A stretch of DNA of 64,000 nt from Chelonobacter oris (GTDB lineage: Bacteria > Pseudomonadota > Gammaproteobacteria > Enterobacterales > Pasteurellaceae). Within the stretch, counting starts at the first letter, position 1. Each line of letters starts with the position of its first letter. Made by a program: the position numbers and the translations under genes. Below the pieces are notes generated by a model that worked only from the letters and a program-made list of their open reading frames with translations, was not told the origin of the DNA and ran no database searches. The stretch lies in contig NZ_JSUM01000001.1 of assembly GCF_000772535.1 (NCBI RefSeq), positions 1 to 64,000 on the forward strand, written 5' to 3'. Below, piece after piece: positions 52,984-63,299 of the stretch.

Positions 52984-53021
52984 ACCGCACTTTGTTTTTG
53001 CAGCGTTAAACAAAGTGCGGT
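52984..53021. terminator. Inverted USS pair after the restriction gene
   Basis: ACCGCACTTTGTTT (52984-52997) and AAACAAAGTGCGGT (53008-53021) are perfect 14-bp inverted copies with a 10-nt loop. They follow the restriction-enzyme gene and precede glpR. A third USS lies at about 52941. Confidence 0.8.
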
Positions 53022-53081
53022 GACGGCTTGAACCGTCGGCGGGTTTAAGCGTCGGGCGATTGCCCGAGCGGCGTAACCGGT

Positions 53082-55568
53082 TTAGCGGTGATACAGTTGG
53101 TAATCCAGCCGGCTGATGCTGGTATCATACAAGCCGATTTGCGCTTCTTGATGTTTTAATATGCCGGCGTATTCCAAACTGGAATCTTCATAACGTTTGA
53201 ATTTATAGACCGCATCATTCATCAATGCGCTGTTAAACACATTTAAGCCGACCAACAACTCAAAATCCCGTTGCGACAATCCCGTCACTTTTTTGAATAA
53301 TGCCGGTTCAAGCTGCGTGATGACATCTTTTAAACAATGTTCACGGTAGTCGGTCAAATACATAAAAACAGGAATGCGGGTGGCAAACTTAATCAACTTT
53401 TCCTGAATCTGTTTGCGTAACGATTTGTACTCTTTTTCTTCTTCGCTTAACTGTTTTTTCTCCTCTTTTGTCAAATCCCGCTCGTTGGCTTCCTGCTTGG
53501 TTTTTTTCACCGATTCCGATTTATTGATGATGGTTTCGATATCTTGGTTTAATGAACGGAAACCTTCGATATTCATTAACGCCTCTAGTGTGGTTTCATT
53601 TTGCATTAAGCGTTGTAAGGTATCATTATCGACATTGACCAACAGCGCACTTTCCCAACGTCGAGCCAATAACGTTGCCGTCGTGCCGCTCATCGCCATG
53701 TCCAATACGCCGGCGGCGTCGATTTGCTTCATTGAACTGCCGTCATAGGCAAGCACCGCTAAAAAACGGATAAATTCCGCCACTTTGATTTCGGGGCTGG
53801 TTTCGTCGACATTCAAGCGGTAGCTATAATCGCTGATTTGGCGTAATGCGCGATCCGGTGCGAAATCAAAAATATAACATTCATGCTTAACGATTAATTC
53901 ATGGTTGGGATCATTGGCATCGTGTCCGCGCAAGACCCAAGGCGTTTGCACACGGAACGCCGCCTGAAAATAGGTTTCCGGACTGGAGGCGTTGCGCAGC
54001 ATAAAAATGCCTGTCCACGGCGGCACCGAAACACCGGTGGTTAATTTGCCGCAAGACAAGGTGATGGTTTTACTTTCCAGCGCATTGCCCATGGCGTTTT
54101 TCACCGGCGGTAGCGCATCAACGCCGATACCGGCTTCAGCGCCTGCGGCGACAATCACTTGATAACCGGCATAAAACTGATTTTGTTTTTGTTTCAACAG
54201 ATTGCGCATCGCATAACAAGAAGCGACCGTCGGCAAAAACCAAAAGGTATGCAACAAACTGTCTAATAACTCCACGTGGGAAAACGGCATCGGCGGTTTT
54301 TGTGTGCCGAGTTTCAGCGTGTCCGTCGTGGTTTCCGGCAAGGCATTGCGGATTAAATCCAGCCATTTTTGCACTTCCTCTTGATAAGTAAAGGTCGCAT
54401 GATCGCCCTCACCTTGCGCAGAGAAAAAGGCGTTCAAATCAAATTCGTTAAATTCCCCTTTCAGCGCAACATCATGAATACTGTCCGGCAATTGATAGGT
54501 CATCATCACCATGCGCGGCAACGTGCGGTACGGATTATCGTCTCCTTTCCAAGCGATTTTCGCTTTTTGTTCGTCGGAATAGGTCCAGTTGAAAATCTGT
54601 TCTTCGATAAACTCACCGGAGGTAATCGCCCGAAAAGGCGTGCCGGATAAGTAGAGGTAATGATTGGTGGTGATCGGCAAATTGTCTTCGTCGAAATAGT
54701 CGGCGGCTTCGCCTTCGGCAAACGCCAGCTCACGTTTCTCTTCCGCGGCAAACAAATCTTTGGCGTTTTCACGCCAAGCGCCGTAGTGATATTCATCAAA
54801 AATCACGCAATCCCAGTTGATGGTATGCAGCCATTCGTTCTGCTCTTTGATGCCGCCGGCTTTATTTTTGCCCAAAAAATCTTGGAATGAGCCGAAACAG
54901 ACCAGCAGCTTGCTTTTGTCGCAATCCTGATAACGCAATTCGCCTTCACGCACCACAAACTGCCAATCCTGAAAATCCACATGCTTTGCAAATCTTCCTG
55001 CCATGCGCTTTGTACCGCAGGTTTAAACGTCATAATCAAAATCTTTTGCCAGCCCATTTGTTTTGCCAATTGGTAGGCGGCAAAGGTTTTGCCGAAACGC
55101 ATTTTGGCGTTCCACAAAAAGTGCGGTGTTTTGCCCTGATTTTTCGGGTCGGATTGATAACGTTCAAAATAGGTTTTGGCTTTTTCCACGGCGGCTTGCT
55201 GCTCCGGCCGCATGGCAAACGACAGCGTGCGTTTCTGTTTGTTTTTCTTGCCGGTTTTGACTTCCCATAATGCGGCTTTGACGGCATTCAAATCGCAAGC
55301 GAACCATTCGCCGTTTTTACGTTCGATATGGTGTTTTTTCAAGACCTTATGCACGTCTTTATCGGTAAACAGCTCACCGTTGTTGCGCACGGCGATTTCG
55401 TCTAATTCAATGCGGTAAGATTGCTGCGGTAACAAAACGGGATATTGCTCTTTGATCCGCTCTTGAACACGTTTGGTGGTATACCCCACTTTTAAACAGC
55501 CGGGGAAACGGCTGTCGGAATAGGCATAAATTCGGGGCGGATTTAACGGGAAAAAAGGGATTATTCAT
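53082..55568 (-). pseudogene. Restriction enzyme: T5orf172/GIY-type nuclease plus SF2 helicase, frameshifted
   Basis: The intended protein (about 828 residues) starts MNNPFFP and has a T5orf172-type domain (PPRIYAYSDSRFPGCLKVGYTT). A helicase follows with AKMRFGKTFAAYQ (Walker A), VIFDEYHYGAW (DEAH-like box), LSGTPFRAI and the C-terminal GKLTTGVSVPPWTGIFMLRNASS / QAAFRVQ. Two frameshifts break it. One is an extra base in the A6/T6 run at 55551-55556 just after the start. The other is a missing base in the T run at 54985-54987, where QEDLQ should continue KHVDFQDWQF. They cancel in length (2487 = 3 x 829). It is the last gene of the restriction-modification group. Confidence 0.82.
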
Positions 55569-57080
55569 TGCTCAACTCCATTGGGCGAATCATCGATTCG
55601 ATAAAGGCGATTTCGTCTTCACTTAAACCATATTTTTATACAGCTCGGCATCTGTCCACGCTTTGGAAAAGTCTTGCATTGGGACGAATTGATAGACTTT
55701 TTGGGTGGTATGTTGAGTATTCTTTTTTAATCCGAGCATAAAATGGAAAAATTTTGTTTTGATATATGAAATAACATTCATACAAGTTTTTTGATCAGAG
55801 AATGGACCAATAACTAAATAAGTTTCAGAACAACAACTATTTGGTTCGGAATAAATTGGTTTCACCAAATCTGTTTTGGAATCGCCCGAACCAACAGCAT
55901 AAGGAACAATTACTTTATGCTGATCAATCCATGATGGATTTCTGGAAATAGCCGCTCTGGCAACATAACCGACATTTCTATTGGCAAAGATTTTTACTGA
56001 TTCGGAAAATGGATTGGGTTTTCCTTTAAAAAACGTCCTGAATCCAAACGGTTTTTGTGAGCTTACGATGCTACTAAAACTTTTTTCATTAAGTTTTTTA
56101 ATTTTATGCAAAACGGCAACACCTTCATTTTGACGAATAAAAATATCAACGCCTTTTTCTTTTATCGGACGCCGCATTTGAGAAACACATTGATGATTTT
56201 CATAGGTTGAGACCAAGCAATCGCCGCAATAATCTTTCTGCCAAAGAAAATAATTGACGCCGCCTTCGATTACGACACCGGGAAAACAATCTGCGGCATT
56301 TGGGTAATCATGAATTTCCTTAATCCGTTTATCCGCCAGCATATTCGCTCTAAACGTATCCAACCCTTTTCCGCCGGCAAACCAGCGTGACGGCGTAATC
56401 ATGACTAAATAGCGCGGATTGAGTTTTTTCGCTTGTTCTACGAATTTATGGTAAATCGGCGATGCACTGGCTTGCGCACCGCCGTCACTTAATTGATACG
56501 GTGGATTAGTAATAATGACATCAAATTTCATGTGTTTTATTGTCGCCAATTTCGGCGTGGTATTGTGGTGGATAAAACCATAGGCGTGGTTTTCAAAATG
56601 GTTTTCCCGCAGATAGACGTTTTCCGTGGCGCCGCAGGTTTTGCACTTTCCGTTTTGCCAATGGTGTTCTGCCGGTGTGTAGACAATATTGCCTTGCTCG
56701 TCCTCAAATTCGGTGCAAAGCGAATATTCGCCGTCGGCACGTTTGGCACAATACACGCTGCGGCGGGCAAGCAAGCCGGTCATTTCAGTGATGGCAATGC
56801 CGTACAGCTGATGTCGGAAAATATGATTCAACCGCACTTGCAGATCGGGAAAGTGCGGTTTTAAGCCTTCGATTAACCGTTTGGCGATTTCACGCAAAAA
56901 CACGCCGGATTTACACGCCGGATCCAGAAATGTGGCGTTCGGATCTTGCCAAAGGCTCGGCGGCAGCAGATCCAACATGCGGTTCGCCAACTCCGGCTCC
57001 GGCGGCGTAAAGACTTCATCGTTGGACAAATTGGCAAGGCAGTTCAATACATCGGGATTGTAATTAATCGATTCCGCCAT
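55561..57080 (-). pseudogene. Adenine-specific DNA methyltransferase (Eco57I-like), 3' frameshift
   Basis: The frame gives 485 residues ending NMV at 55623. It has AdoMet motif I as FLDPACKSGVFLREI (K where G is usual), a zinc-knuckle-like CKTCG, and catalytic motif IV in FDVIITNPPYQLSDGG. The C-terminus is cut by loss of one base in the run 55633-55637 (T5 on the plus strand). Restoring it reads LYKKYGLSEDEIAFIESMIRPMELSNE to 55561, the usual family ending, for about 506 residues. That end overlaps the nuclease start by 8 nt (ATGAATAA). The loss may not abolish activity. Confidence 0.8.
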
Positions 57081-57737
57081 TTGCCACCTCCAAGAAATGA
57101 ATTAACGGATAGTCTTTTATCGGTTTGGGGATAAATACATCGTCGATGGAATCGGGCGCACGCCGCACGGTGTGGGATTCGGTACGTTGTACGAGATTGT
57201 CATAAACAAAATCACGCCGTTTCAATGAATTCACGCCGACAAGCGACCATTCGGAAAAGATAATCGGCTGATCATCGGCAACCCTCCGCAGTGTCAGCGC
57301 ATTACCATGCAAAATATTGCACGATAAAATATAGTCGACCGATTTCAAAAACCGTTTGCAATTGCGGCCGTGGTAGCCGAATAAGCGAAAATATTGGGAT
57401 TCTACAAGCTTGAGCAAGCGTTTGCGGCAATGATCAACGTTGTCTTGTAACAGTTCAACGCCATAAAGGCTGCTGACCGCCAACACTGCAAAACGCTCAT
57501 AATCCGATTGGGATTTGCGATAACGTTCCGCCACGACCTGTAATTTACGACATAGAATTTACGACATAGAATTTCCGCCAGAAAATTCCCTGTACCGCAC
57601 GCCGGTTCTAAAAAACGGGAATCAATGCGTTGGGTTTCATGCGTAACTAAGTCTAACATGGCATTGACTTCTTTGGGGTGGGTTAGAACTTCGCCGTGGT
57701 CAGCCACTCTCCGCTTAGATACTACCTGAATCGTCAT
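57064..57737 (-). pseudogene. Methyltransferase-like partner gene broken by a 14-bp duplication
   Basis: The first gene of the group starts MTIQVVSKRRVADHGEVLTHPKEVNAMLDLV and has AdoMet motif I (RFLEPACGTGNFLAEIL). A 14-bp tandem duplication (57544-57571) shifts the frame after ILCRK. Removing one copy restores ILCRKLQVVAERYRKSQSDYERFAVLAVSSLYGVELL to the stop, an exact 219-residue protein. No NPPY motif is present, so it may be the AdoMet-binding half of a split enzyme with the next gene, which it overlaps by 17 nt. Confidence 0.82.
57544..57571. repeat. 14-bp perfect tandem duplication
   Basis: The unit TTTACGACATAGAA occurs twice in a row (57544-57557 and 57558-57571). As 14 is not a multiple of 3 it breaks the methyltransferase-like gene; a one-unit deletion would restore it. 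Confidence 0.95.
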
Positions 57738-57790
57738 GATTTCCACCCCTTGCTTGCGTAACTGTCAACGGGTAATGATAATTTAACGAG

Positions 57791-58201
57791 ATGAATGAGA
57801 AAGAACGATTTTCGGAAAACTTAAAGCGCGCCTTAATTGCCAACGGCTATGAACCTAAAGCCGTGATTTTGGAGCGTGAGTTTAACTTGCGTTATTACGG
57901 CAAAGGGCTCAGTTTACACGGGGTAGCGAAATGGTTACGCGGTGAGGCGATTCCGTCTTTAGATAAATTAAGGGCGTTGTCAACGTGGTTGAAAGTCGAT
58001 TTGACGGAACTGGTTTACGATTCCACATTGCGCAAACTGGAAGAGAATGAAAAAAGAAAAACGCCGGCAAAATATTATTGGGAAAGTGCGGCAAGTTTTC
58101 AGGAACAAGCGGTTTTTGAGGTGTATTTAAGTTTGCCGCCGGCACAACGCAAAATTGTACGGGAAGTGATCATTGCGTTTCATAAAGCCCGCATAAAGTA
58201 A
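57791..58201 (+). CDS. HTH-type putative regulator of the restriction-modification locus
   Basis: The 136-residue protein has an N-terminal XRE-like helix-turn-helix with the pattern LSLHGVAKWLRGEAIPSLDKLRALSTWLKVDLTELV, near residues 38-76. The C-terminal half is helical (SLPPAQRKIVREVIIAFHKARIK). It is divergent from the methyltransferase-like gene with only 53 bp between starts, the usual place for a controller of restriction-modification genes. This role is inferred. It is intact, unlike the enzyme genes. Confidence 0.75.
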   Translation: MNEKERFSENLKRALIANGYEPKAVILEREFNLRYYGKGLSLHGVAKWLRGEAIPSLDKLRALSTWLKVDLTELVYDSTLRKLEENEKRKTPAKYYWESAASFQEQAVFEVYLSLPPAQRKIVREVIIAFHKARIK

Positions 58202-58315
58202 ATGATGATGTGATTTAAAATACTGTTTTTTCCATTAAGCAACCGCATTCAACAGTCCGTCAGCCCGCCCTTATCGCAATCAACAACACCGCAATCAATA
58301 ACATAGTGTAACAAA

Positions 58316-58350
58316 ACCGCACTTTATCTATATCAGCCATAAAGTGCGGT
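58316..58350. terminator. Inverted-USS terminator after glpC
   Basis: ACCGCACTTTAT (58316-58327) and ATAAAGTGCGGT (58339-58350) are perfect 12-bp inverted copies with an 11-nt loop, 21 nt after the glpC stop. Confidence 0.8.
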
Positions 58351-58371
58351 CGGGTGGGTTGGTGATGCCGC

Positions 58372-59631
58372 TTATTTTTGCAGCGCCATTGCCAACAAGG
58401 TGATCGGATGTAGGCATTGGCGGCTGGTCGACATATCGATCTGCCATTTACAGGTTTCGCAATCGGATACGATATAGTCGAATCCGCCCTGCTCGATTTG
58501 TTGAAACAAGCCGTTGCCGATCGCCTGTGCGGTGTCGTAGTTTTCTTTTTTGAAGCCGTATGTGCCGGCAATGCCGCAACATTGCGAGTTCAGCATGACG
58601 ATCTCCAGTTGCGGAATATTGCGCAGAACTTCAATGGTATAAGGCACCCAACCGCTCTTTTCCATGTGGCAGGCGGTATGGTATGCCACCCGCAGCGGCA
58701 TCGGTTTCAACGGCAGGGTTTTGCCTTGTTCGAGCAAGGTGTAAAGATAACGGGTGACCAATTGAATATGCGGCCGCACGTTGTGGTTATCCAACCCCAG
58801 AATATGTTGATATTCGTCACGCAGGGTTAAGGTGCAGGTGGACGATGTGCCGACAATATCGAGTTTGCGCTCGCTGACGGCTTTTTCCAGCTGCTGAATG
58901 TTGAATTCGCCCTGTTTTTTCGCCCGCTCAGGAAAGCCGTTGACCATCAACGGCACGCCGCAGCATTTCTCTTTTTCCAACAGCACCACGCCGATATCCA
59001 TGGCGTTGAACACCTCGATTAATTCTTTGCCCAGTGTCGGGTTGTTGTAATTGACGTAGCAGCCGTGATAGTAGCCGACTTTTTCCGCATACTGTTTTTG
59101 CTGCTCCGCCACGTTGCCGTACCACCGGCGGAACGTGCCGAACGAATATTTCGGCAAGCTGCGCTGTTTGGCGACTTTGAGCGTTTTGTCCAATAAAAAG
59201 CGGGTGGCTTTCAGGCTGGTGATGGTGTTGACCACCGGTGCAAACGGCGAAGAGATCGAGCCCATAATATCGGTGTTGCTCAGCACGGCATCACGCAGTT
59301 TTTGAATGGCGGATTTGTCTTTGCCTTGCCCGTAACGGTTTCTGGCACGCACGATGATATCGCCGATTTTAACATCGGACGGACACGCCACTTCACAGCG
59401 TTTGCAGTTGGTGCAATACTTCAGCGCCTCATCATAAAACGCCGCACTTTTCAGCCGCAGCCGTTCGCCGTCGGGGCCGGATTGTTTCGGGCCTGGATAA
59501 AACGGGTTATTGCGAGACACCGGACAAACAGCGGTACAGGCGGTACATTTGATGCAGCTTTCAAAGCTGTTGTCGATGTGCGTTTGCTGTTGAGTCTGCT
59601 CCGCTTGCTGAATCAATTGTTGTAAATTCAT
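58372..59631 (-). CDS. glpC: Anaerobic glycerol-3-phosphate dehydrogenase subunit C
   Basis: GlpC anchors GlpAB to the membrane and passes electrons to quinone. The 419-residue protein has two ferredoxin motifs near the N-terminus ([12 protein letters not shown] and [12 protein letters not shown]). Two CCG domains follow, with EKCCGVPLM and [11 protein letters not shown]. The start overlaps the glpB stop by 4 nt (ATGA). Confidence 0.96.
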   Translation of the reverse strand: MNLQQLIQQAEQTQQQTHIDNSFESCIKCTACTAVCPVSRNNPFYPGPKQSGPDGERLRLKSAAFYDEALKYCTNCKRCEVACPSDVKIGDIIVRARNRYGQGKDKSAIQKLRDAVLSNTDIMGSISSPFAPVVNTITSLKATRFLLDKTLKVAKQRSLPKYSFGTFRRWYGNVAEQQKQYAEKVGYYHGCYVNYNNPTLGKELIEVFNAMDIGVVLLEKEKCCGVPLMVNGFPERAKKQGEFNIQQLEKAVSERKLDIVGTSSTCTLTLRDEYQHILGLDNHNVRPHIQLVTRYLYTLLEQGKTLPLKPMPLRVAYHTACHMEKSGWVPYTIEVLRNIPQLEIVMLNSQCCGIAGTYGFKKENYDTAQAIGNGLFQQIEQGGFDYIVSDCETCKWQIDMSTSRQCLHPITLLAMALQK

Positions 59632-60908
59632 GCCCTTTCCCCCTGCAAAATCTGATCGGCAACATGAAGTGCGGTGACCACCGCCACGCCGGAACCACAG
59701 CCTTGATGAATGGCGTCATAGCCGCCGACCACTGCGCCGACAGCGTATAAATTGTCGAGACTTTCGCCCTGTTTTTGCGCTTGGCAGCGCGCATTGATTT
59801 TCACCCCGAAGCGTTGGTACGGCTGCGGCTCGGAAAAGCGGTGGTGCGTCCATTGACTGCGGGATTCGTCATACCATAAATCCAGTTGGAAAATCGGTTC
59901 GATCACGTGATCAAAGGTTGCCGCCAAGCCGTTACTGAAAAAACTGCCGCTTGCCAGTACATAGTGGTCGGCACGTAATGCCGCTTCTTCGTTTAAGCGG
60001 GTATAAAGTGCGGTCACGTTGCCGGCATGAATTTCTGCTCGCAGGGCATTGTCGCCTTTCATCATGATTCCGCCCGCTTTCTCAAAGGCTTTTTCCAGTA
60101 CCCGATGTTGGCGAATGCCCAATAATGACGGCGGCAAGGTCGGCAGTTCAAACAGGTGAATGCCGCTGGTTTGCTGTAATTGCCGCAGAAAATCGTCGTT
60201 GTCCAGTCCGAAACAGGCCGGCAGGAAAACCGTATCGGCGCCGTTTGCCGCATTTTTCAGCTCGTTCACCAATTGGGTAAAGTTGAGCTTATGCTCCAGC
60301 GCCTGCGAAATGTTGATACTGCGGAATTCTCTGGCATCGCCGCGCAGATGATCCAATTCGGGAATATGCAGATAACCGAAACTAATTTGCCATTGGGCAA
60401 AGTGCGGTAGTTGTTTTAAATTTTCACACAATAACTCGGGCTGAAAATCGTTAAACCCTTCAATGCCCAAGACGGCGACTTTTTTCAGCGCCAGCGGTTG
60501 CAGCGGATCGGCAAAAGTCGGCACACTGTTCGGTGAAAGCCAAGTCGGGCGTAATGCGCCCAACGGGGTCAGGCGCAAATGGTTATGCTTGCCCCCTTGT
60601 TTCACATTCAGCGCCAGTGTCGTCGCCAAGCGTTCAAATTCCGCCGCTTTTTGTAATACGGTTTCCGTGCCGATGAGGCTGTAGGGATGAAACGGCTGCT
60701 GTTGTGCTAATTGTTGCAGACCGTCGGTAATGTTTGTGATCGCAATGCCGTTCTCGGCTTGACTCAATAAATCAAATGAACCGGATGAAAAATCCAGTGC
60801 GCTTTGGCCGTTGCTGATAATGGCGCAACGCTGCCCGCTCTGCTGCAAACGGATTCCGCAGGTCAGCCCCGCCAATCCGCCGCCGATAATCAACGTATCA
60901 AACTTCAT
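59628..60908 (-). CDS. glpB: Anaerobic glycerol-3-phosphate dehydrogenase subunit B
   Basis: GlpB is a flavin subunit of the GlpABC complex. The 426-residue protein begins [25 protein letters not shown], the dinucleotide-binding motif. It ends [32 protein letters not shown], the second FAD motif. It overlaps glpA by 11 nt and glpC by 4 nt. Confidence 0.95.
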   Translation of the reverse strand: MKFDTLIIGGGLAGLTCGIRLQQSGQRCAIISNGQSALDFSSGSFDLLSQAENGIAITNITDGLQQLAQQQPFHPYSLIGTETVLQKAAEFERLATTLALNVKQGGKHNHLRLTPLGALRPTWLSPNSVPTFADPLQPLALKKVAVLGIEGFNDFQPELLCENLKQLPHFAQWQISFGYLHIPELDHLRGDAREFRSINISQALEHKLNFTQLVNELKNAANGADTVFLPACFGLDNDDFLRQLQQTSGIHLFELPTLPPSLLGIRQHRVLEKAFEKAGGIMMKGDNALRAEIHAGNVTALYTRLNEEAALRADHYVLASGSFFSNGLAATFDHVIEPIFQLDLWYDESRSQWTHHRFSEPQPYQRFGVKINARCQAQKQGESLDNLYAVGAVVGGYDAIHQGCGSGVAVVTALHVADQILQGERA

Positions 60909-62565
60909 TATTGTCTGTTCCTTGTAACTGTTGCGTTGCCGGTGGCATCACATCGTTCAACCCCAATAAACCGTAATATACCCATGAGGTAAATTCCGCT
61001 TCACGCAGTGCGTCGCCCCAAGCGATCGGTTCGATGCCGCGCCAGCGTTCTTCCATGAAAGACGCCAGCTGGGTGGTGGATTGCTGCGCATTGGCAACCT
61101 GAAAACGAGCCATCAAGCCGGCGGCGCGGCAGGCGCACAGTTCGCCTTGGCAGGTTCCCATCCCGACACGGGTGCGGCGGCGTAAATCCACCAGATTGTT
61201 CACTTTCAATTCATCGACGGCATAACGGACTTCGCCTGCGGTGACGGCTTCGCATTCACAAATCAGGCTGCGATCCAAGCGTTCTTTCTCCAATAATCCC
61301 GTTGCACGGGAGCCGTGCCGGTAAACGGCGGACACTCGCAGCGGCGTCGGCAGCGAGATCACTTTTTGATGGGTTTCGACCGCACTTTCGTTCGAGCCGG
61401 GCAGCGGAATTTCCGCCGTGCTGCAAGCTGCGGTTTTGTTCAGTTTTTTACAGGCTAAATCCGTTGCCCATTCCGCCATTAAACGGTAAGTGATTAATTT
61501 TCCGCCGGTAATCGTGATGAAGCCGTCCAGCCCGTCCCGTTCGGCATGATCAAGTAGAACGATACCGCGGCTGACATTGCGCCCGGACGGATCGTCATCG
61601 GTCGCCACCAGCGGCCGTACGCCGGCATAAGCCCGCAGCACACGGGTATGGCGCAGACGCGGTGCCAGTTTTTCGCCCTCTTCGATCAATAAATCCACCT
61701 CTTGCGGTGTTACTATCATATTGTCGATTTGATCATAAGGGATTCGGCTTGAGGTGGTGCCGATCACGCTGATGGTATCGCCCGGCACCAGAATATCGGC
61801 ATCGGCAGGTTTGCGGCAGCGGTTAATCACCATATTGTTCAAACGGTGTCCCATAATCAGCAGTGCGCCTTTTGCCGGGAACATTTTAATTTTCAAATCC
61901 GCATATTCGGCGATGCCTTGCCCCCAAATGCCGGCGGCATTGATCACCACCGGCGCAAAAAATTCCCGTTCGAGTCGGTTTTTGTGATCATAGACACGAA
62001 CACCGATAATGCGGCTGCCTTCACGGATCAGCTGCCGCACTTCGCAGTAGGTGAAAACCTGTGCGCCGCGTTCTTTGGCGTCCAGCATATTGGCGGAAGT
62101 CAAGCGAAACGGATCGATACTGCCGTCCGGCACAACGATGGCGCCGATTAAATCGGGGTTGACCGACGGCTCCAGCCGTCTCGCCAAAGCGGGTTCGATT
62201 TGCAGCGCGTCAATGCCGGCACGTTCACACGCCTGTAAAAACGGCTGTTGAAACGCCAGATCGTCCTCCGGCAAGGTGATGAACAGCCCCTTGCAATCGT
62301 CAATACAGTGTTTGGCGATTCGTTTTAGAATATTATTTTCTTCAATACACTCTTTTGCCGATTCGGGATCATTAACCGCATAGCGGCCGCCGCTGTGCAG
62401 TAAACCGTGATTGCGTCCGGTTGCGCCGGTGGCGATATCGCGCCGTTCCAGTAAAATCGCACTTAGCCCTCGCAGCGCACAATCTCGGGCAATGCCCGCA
62501 CCGGTTGCGCCGCCGCCGATAATGATTACATCGGTCTGTAGCCGGGAAGAAAATGGCGATGTCAT
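60898..62565 (-). CDS. glpA: Anaerobic glycerol-3-phosphate dehydrogenase subunit A
   Basis: GlpA oxidises glycerol-3-phosphate to dihydroxyacetone phosphate under anaerobic conditions. The 555-residue protein has the FAD motif [22 protein letters not shown] and [15 protein letters not shown]. The C-terminal BFD-like domain carries [11 protein letters not shown] and [11 protein letters not shown] for an iron-sulfur cluster. It heads glpABC, with GlpR-like operators upstream. Confidence 0.96.
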   Translation of the reverse strand: MTSPFSSRLQTDVIIIGGGATGAGIARDCALRGLSAILLERRDIATGATGRNHGLLHSGGRYAVNDPESAKECIEENNILKRIAKHCIDDCKGLFITLPEDDLAFQQPFLQACERAGIDALQIEPALARRLEPSVNPDLIGAIVVPDGSIDPFRLTSANMLDAKERGAQVFTYCEVRQLIREGSRIIGVRVYDHKNRLEREFFAPVVINAAGIWGQGIAEYADLKIKMFPAKGALLIMGHRLNNMVINRCRKPADADILVPGDTISVIGTTSSRIPYDQIDNMIVTPQEVDLLIEEGEKLAPRLRHTRVLRAYAGVRPLVATDDDPSGRNVSRGIVLLDHAERDGLDGFITITGGKLITYRLMAEWATDLACKKLNKTAACSTAEIPLPGSNESAVETHQKVISLPTPLRVSAVYRHGSRATGLLEKERLDRSLICECEAVTAGEVRYAVDELKVNNLVDLRRRTRVGMGTCQGELCACRAAGLMARFQVANAQQSTTQLASFMEERWRGIEPIAWGDALREAEFTSWVYYGLLGLNDVMPPATQQLQGTDNNEV

Positions 62566-62585
62566 CGATCAGCCCCCACATTTAA

Positions 62586-62605
62586 TAAATTCGAATACGA
62601 AACTA
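62586..62605. promoter_or_regulatory. Second, weaker GlpR-like operator
   Basis: TAAATTCG-AATA-CGAAACTA has the central TTCG-N4-CGAA dyad of GlpR operators with degenerate outer bases, 21 bp before glpA. Confidence 0.45.
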
Positions 62606-62647
62606 GTTAGGCGGTATTTTAAGCCATCAAATCCCTTTTTGCTACAG

Positions 62648-62667
62648 AATGTTCGAAAACAAACATT
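62648..62667. promoter_or_regulatory. GlpR operator upstream of glpA
   Basis: AATGTTCG-AAAA-CAAACATT is a near-perfect palindrome (one mismatch) fitting the GlpR operator (WATKTTCG and its inverse). A TGATCACAG half-site for CRP lies next to it (about 62681-62689). Confidence 0.65.
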
Positions 62668-62724
62668 AAAAGTAAGGGTTTGATCACAGTTTAGAAAAAT
62701 ATGTGAAAAGAATGCCGCAGAAAA

Positions 62725-63285
62725 TCAGCCAAGTGCGGTTAATTTAAGATCGATATAATGTGAAGGGCAACGGATTTTGCATTCGCCGCAACCGTTGCAT
62801 AATTCGGTGTTCAATTGCATTTTTTGGCTGCCGGCATCAAACGTGATGGCGTGCTGTGTGCAGGATTGACGACAAAACGCACAGTTTCTGCCTTGCTGCT
62901 GCAAGCACAGACGGTGAAAGTGCGGTCGTAAGCCGGTATCCGACCGCACTTCGCGGCTTAACGCCCCGCTTTGGCAACTGTCGCTGCATTTGCCGCACAG
63001 ATCGCAATTGCAATATTCGATTTCCAACACGGCTTTTTGATCTTGAATTTGAATTAATCCGTAAGGGCAGGCTGCAACGCAATCGCCGCAGGCGGTGCAA
63101 TTCTGTAAAAACAGCGGCTCGGCAACAGCTTGCGGCGGACGGGGCGCGTTACGCCGATAAGGTTCACGGCTGATTTGCCGTTGCGCCTTTTGTCCGGCAT
63201 GAAAAATCCCACGCAGCAAACCCCGTCTTGAAACGTGGTTATGCTGCATAAAGGCTTGGTAATAACGTTCGTTTTTTTCAGCCAT
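62725..63285 (-). CDS. napF: Ferredoxin-type protein NapF
   Basis: NapF is a cytoplasmic protein with several [4Fe-4S] clusters that assists maturation of molybdoenzymes. The start MAEKNERYYQAF has a GGA site; 22 residues more lie inside dmsD. The 186-residue protein has SRRGLLRGIF near the N-terminus and cluster motifs CTACGDCVAACP, CNCDLCGKCSDSCQ, CAFCRQSC and CNGCGECKIRCP. It follows dmsD by 14 nt, so it probably serves the DMSO reductase operon. An inverted USS pair lies inside it. Confidence 0.9.
   Translation of the reverse strand: MAEKNERYYQAFMQHNHVSRRGLLRGIFHAGQKAQRQISREPYRRNAPRPPQAVAEPLFLQNCTACGDCVAACPYGLIQIQDQKAVLEIEYCNCDLCGKCSDSCQSGALSREVRSDTGLRPHFHRLCLQQQGRNCAFCRQSCTQHAITFDAGSQKMQLNTELCNGCGECKIRCPSHYIDLKLTALG
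62918..62951. repeat. Inverted USS pair inside napF
   Basis: AAGTGCGGTCG (62918-62928) and CGACCGCACTT (62941-62951) are perfect inverted copies with a 12-nt loop. They encode the EVRSDTGLRPHF segment between two cluster motifs. Confidence 0.9.
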
Positions 63286-63299
63286 AATCGTATCCGAGA

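Noticed and set aside
53082-57737. Type I (hsdMSR) system
   Set aside because: No specificity subunit is seen, and the nuclease part looks like T5orf172/GIY type rather than HsdR.
57791-58201. HTH gene as a phage repressor with an adjoining prophage
   Set aside because: No phage genes lie nearby; its position opposite the methyltransferase fits a restriction-modification controller better.
58260-58571. 103-codon minus-strand frame at the end of glpC
   Set aside because: It overlaps glpC in another frame and the inverted USS terminator; no similarity seen.
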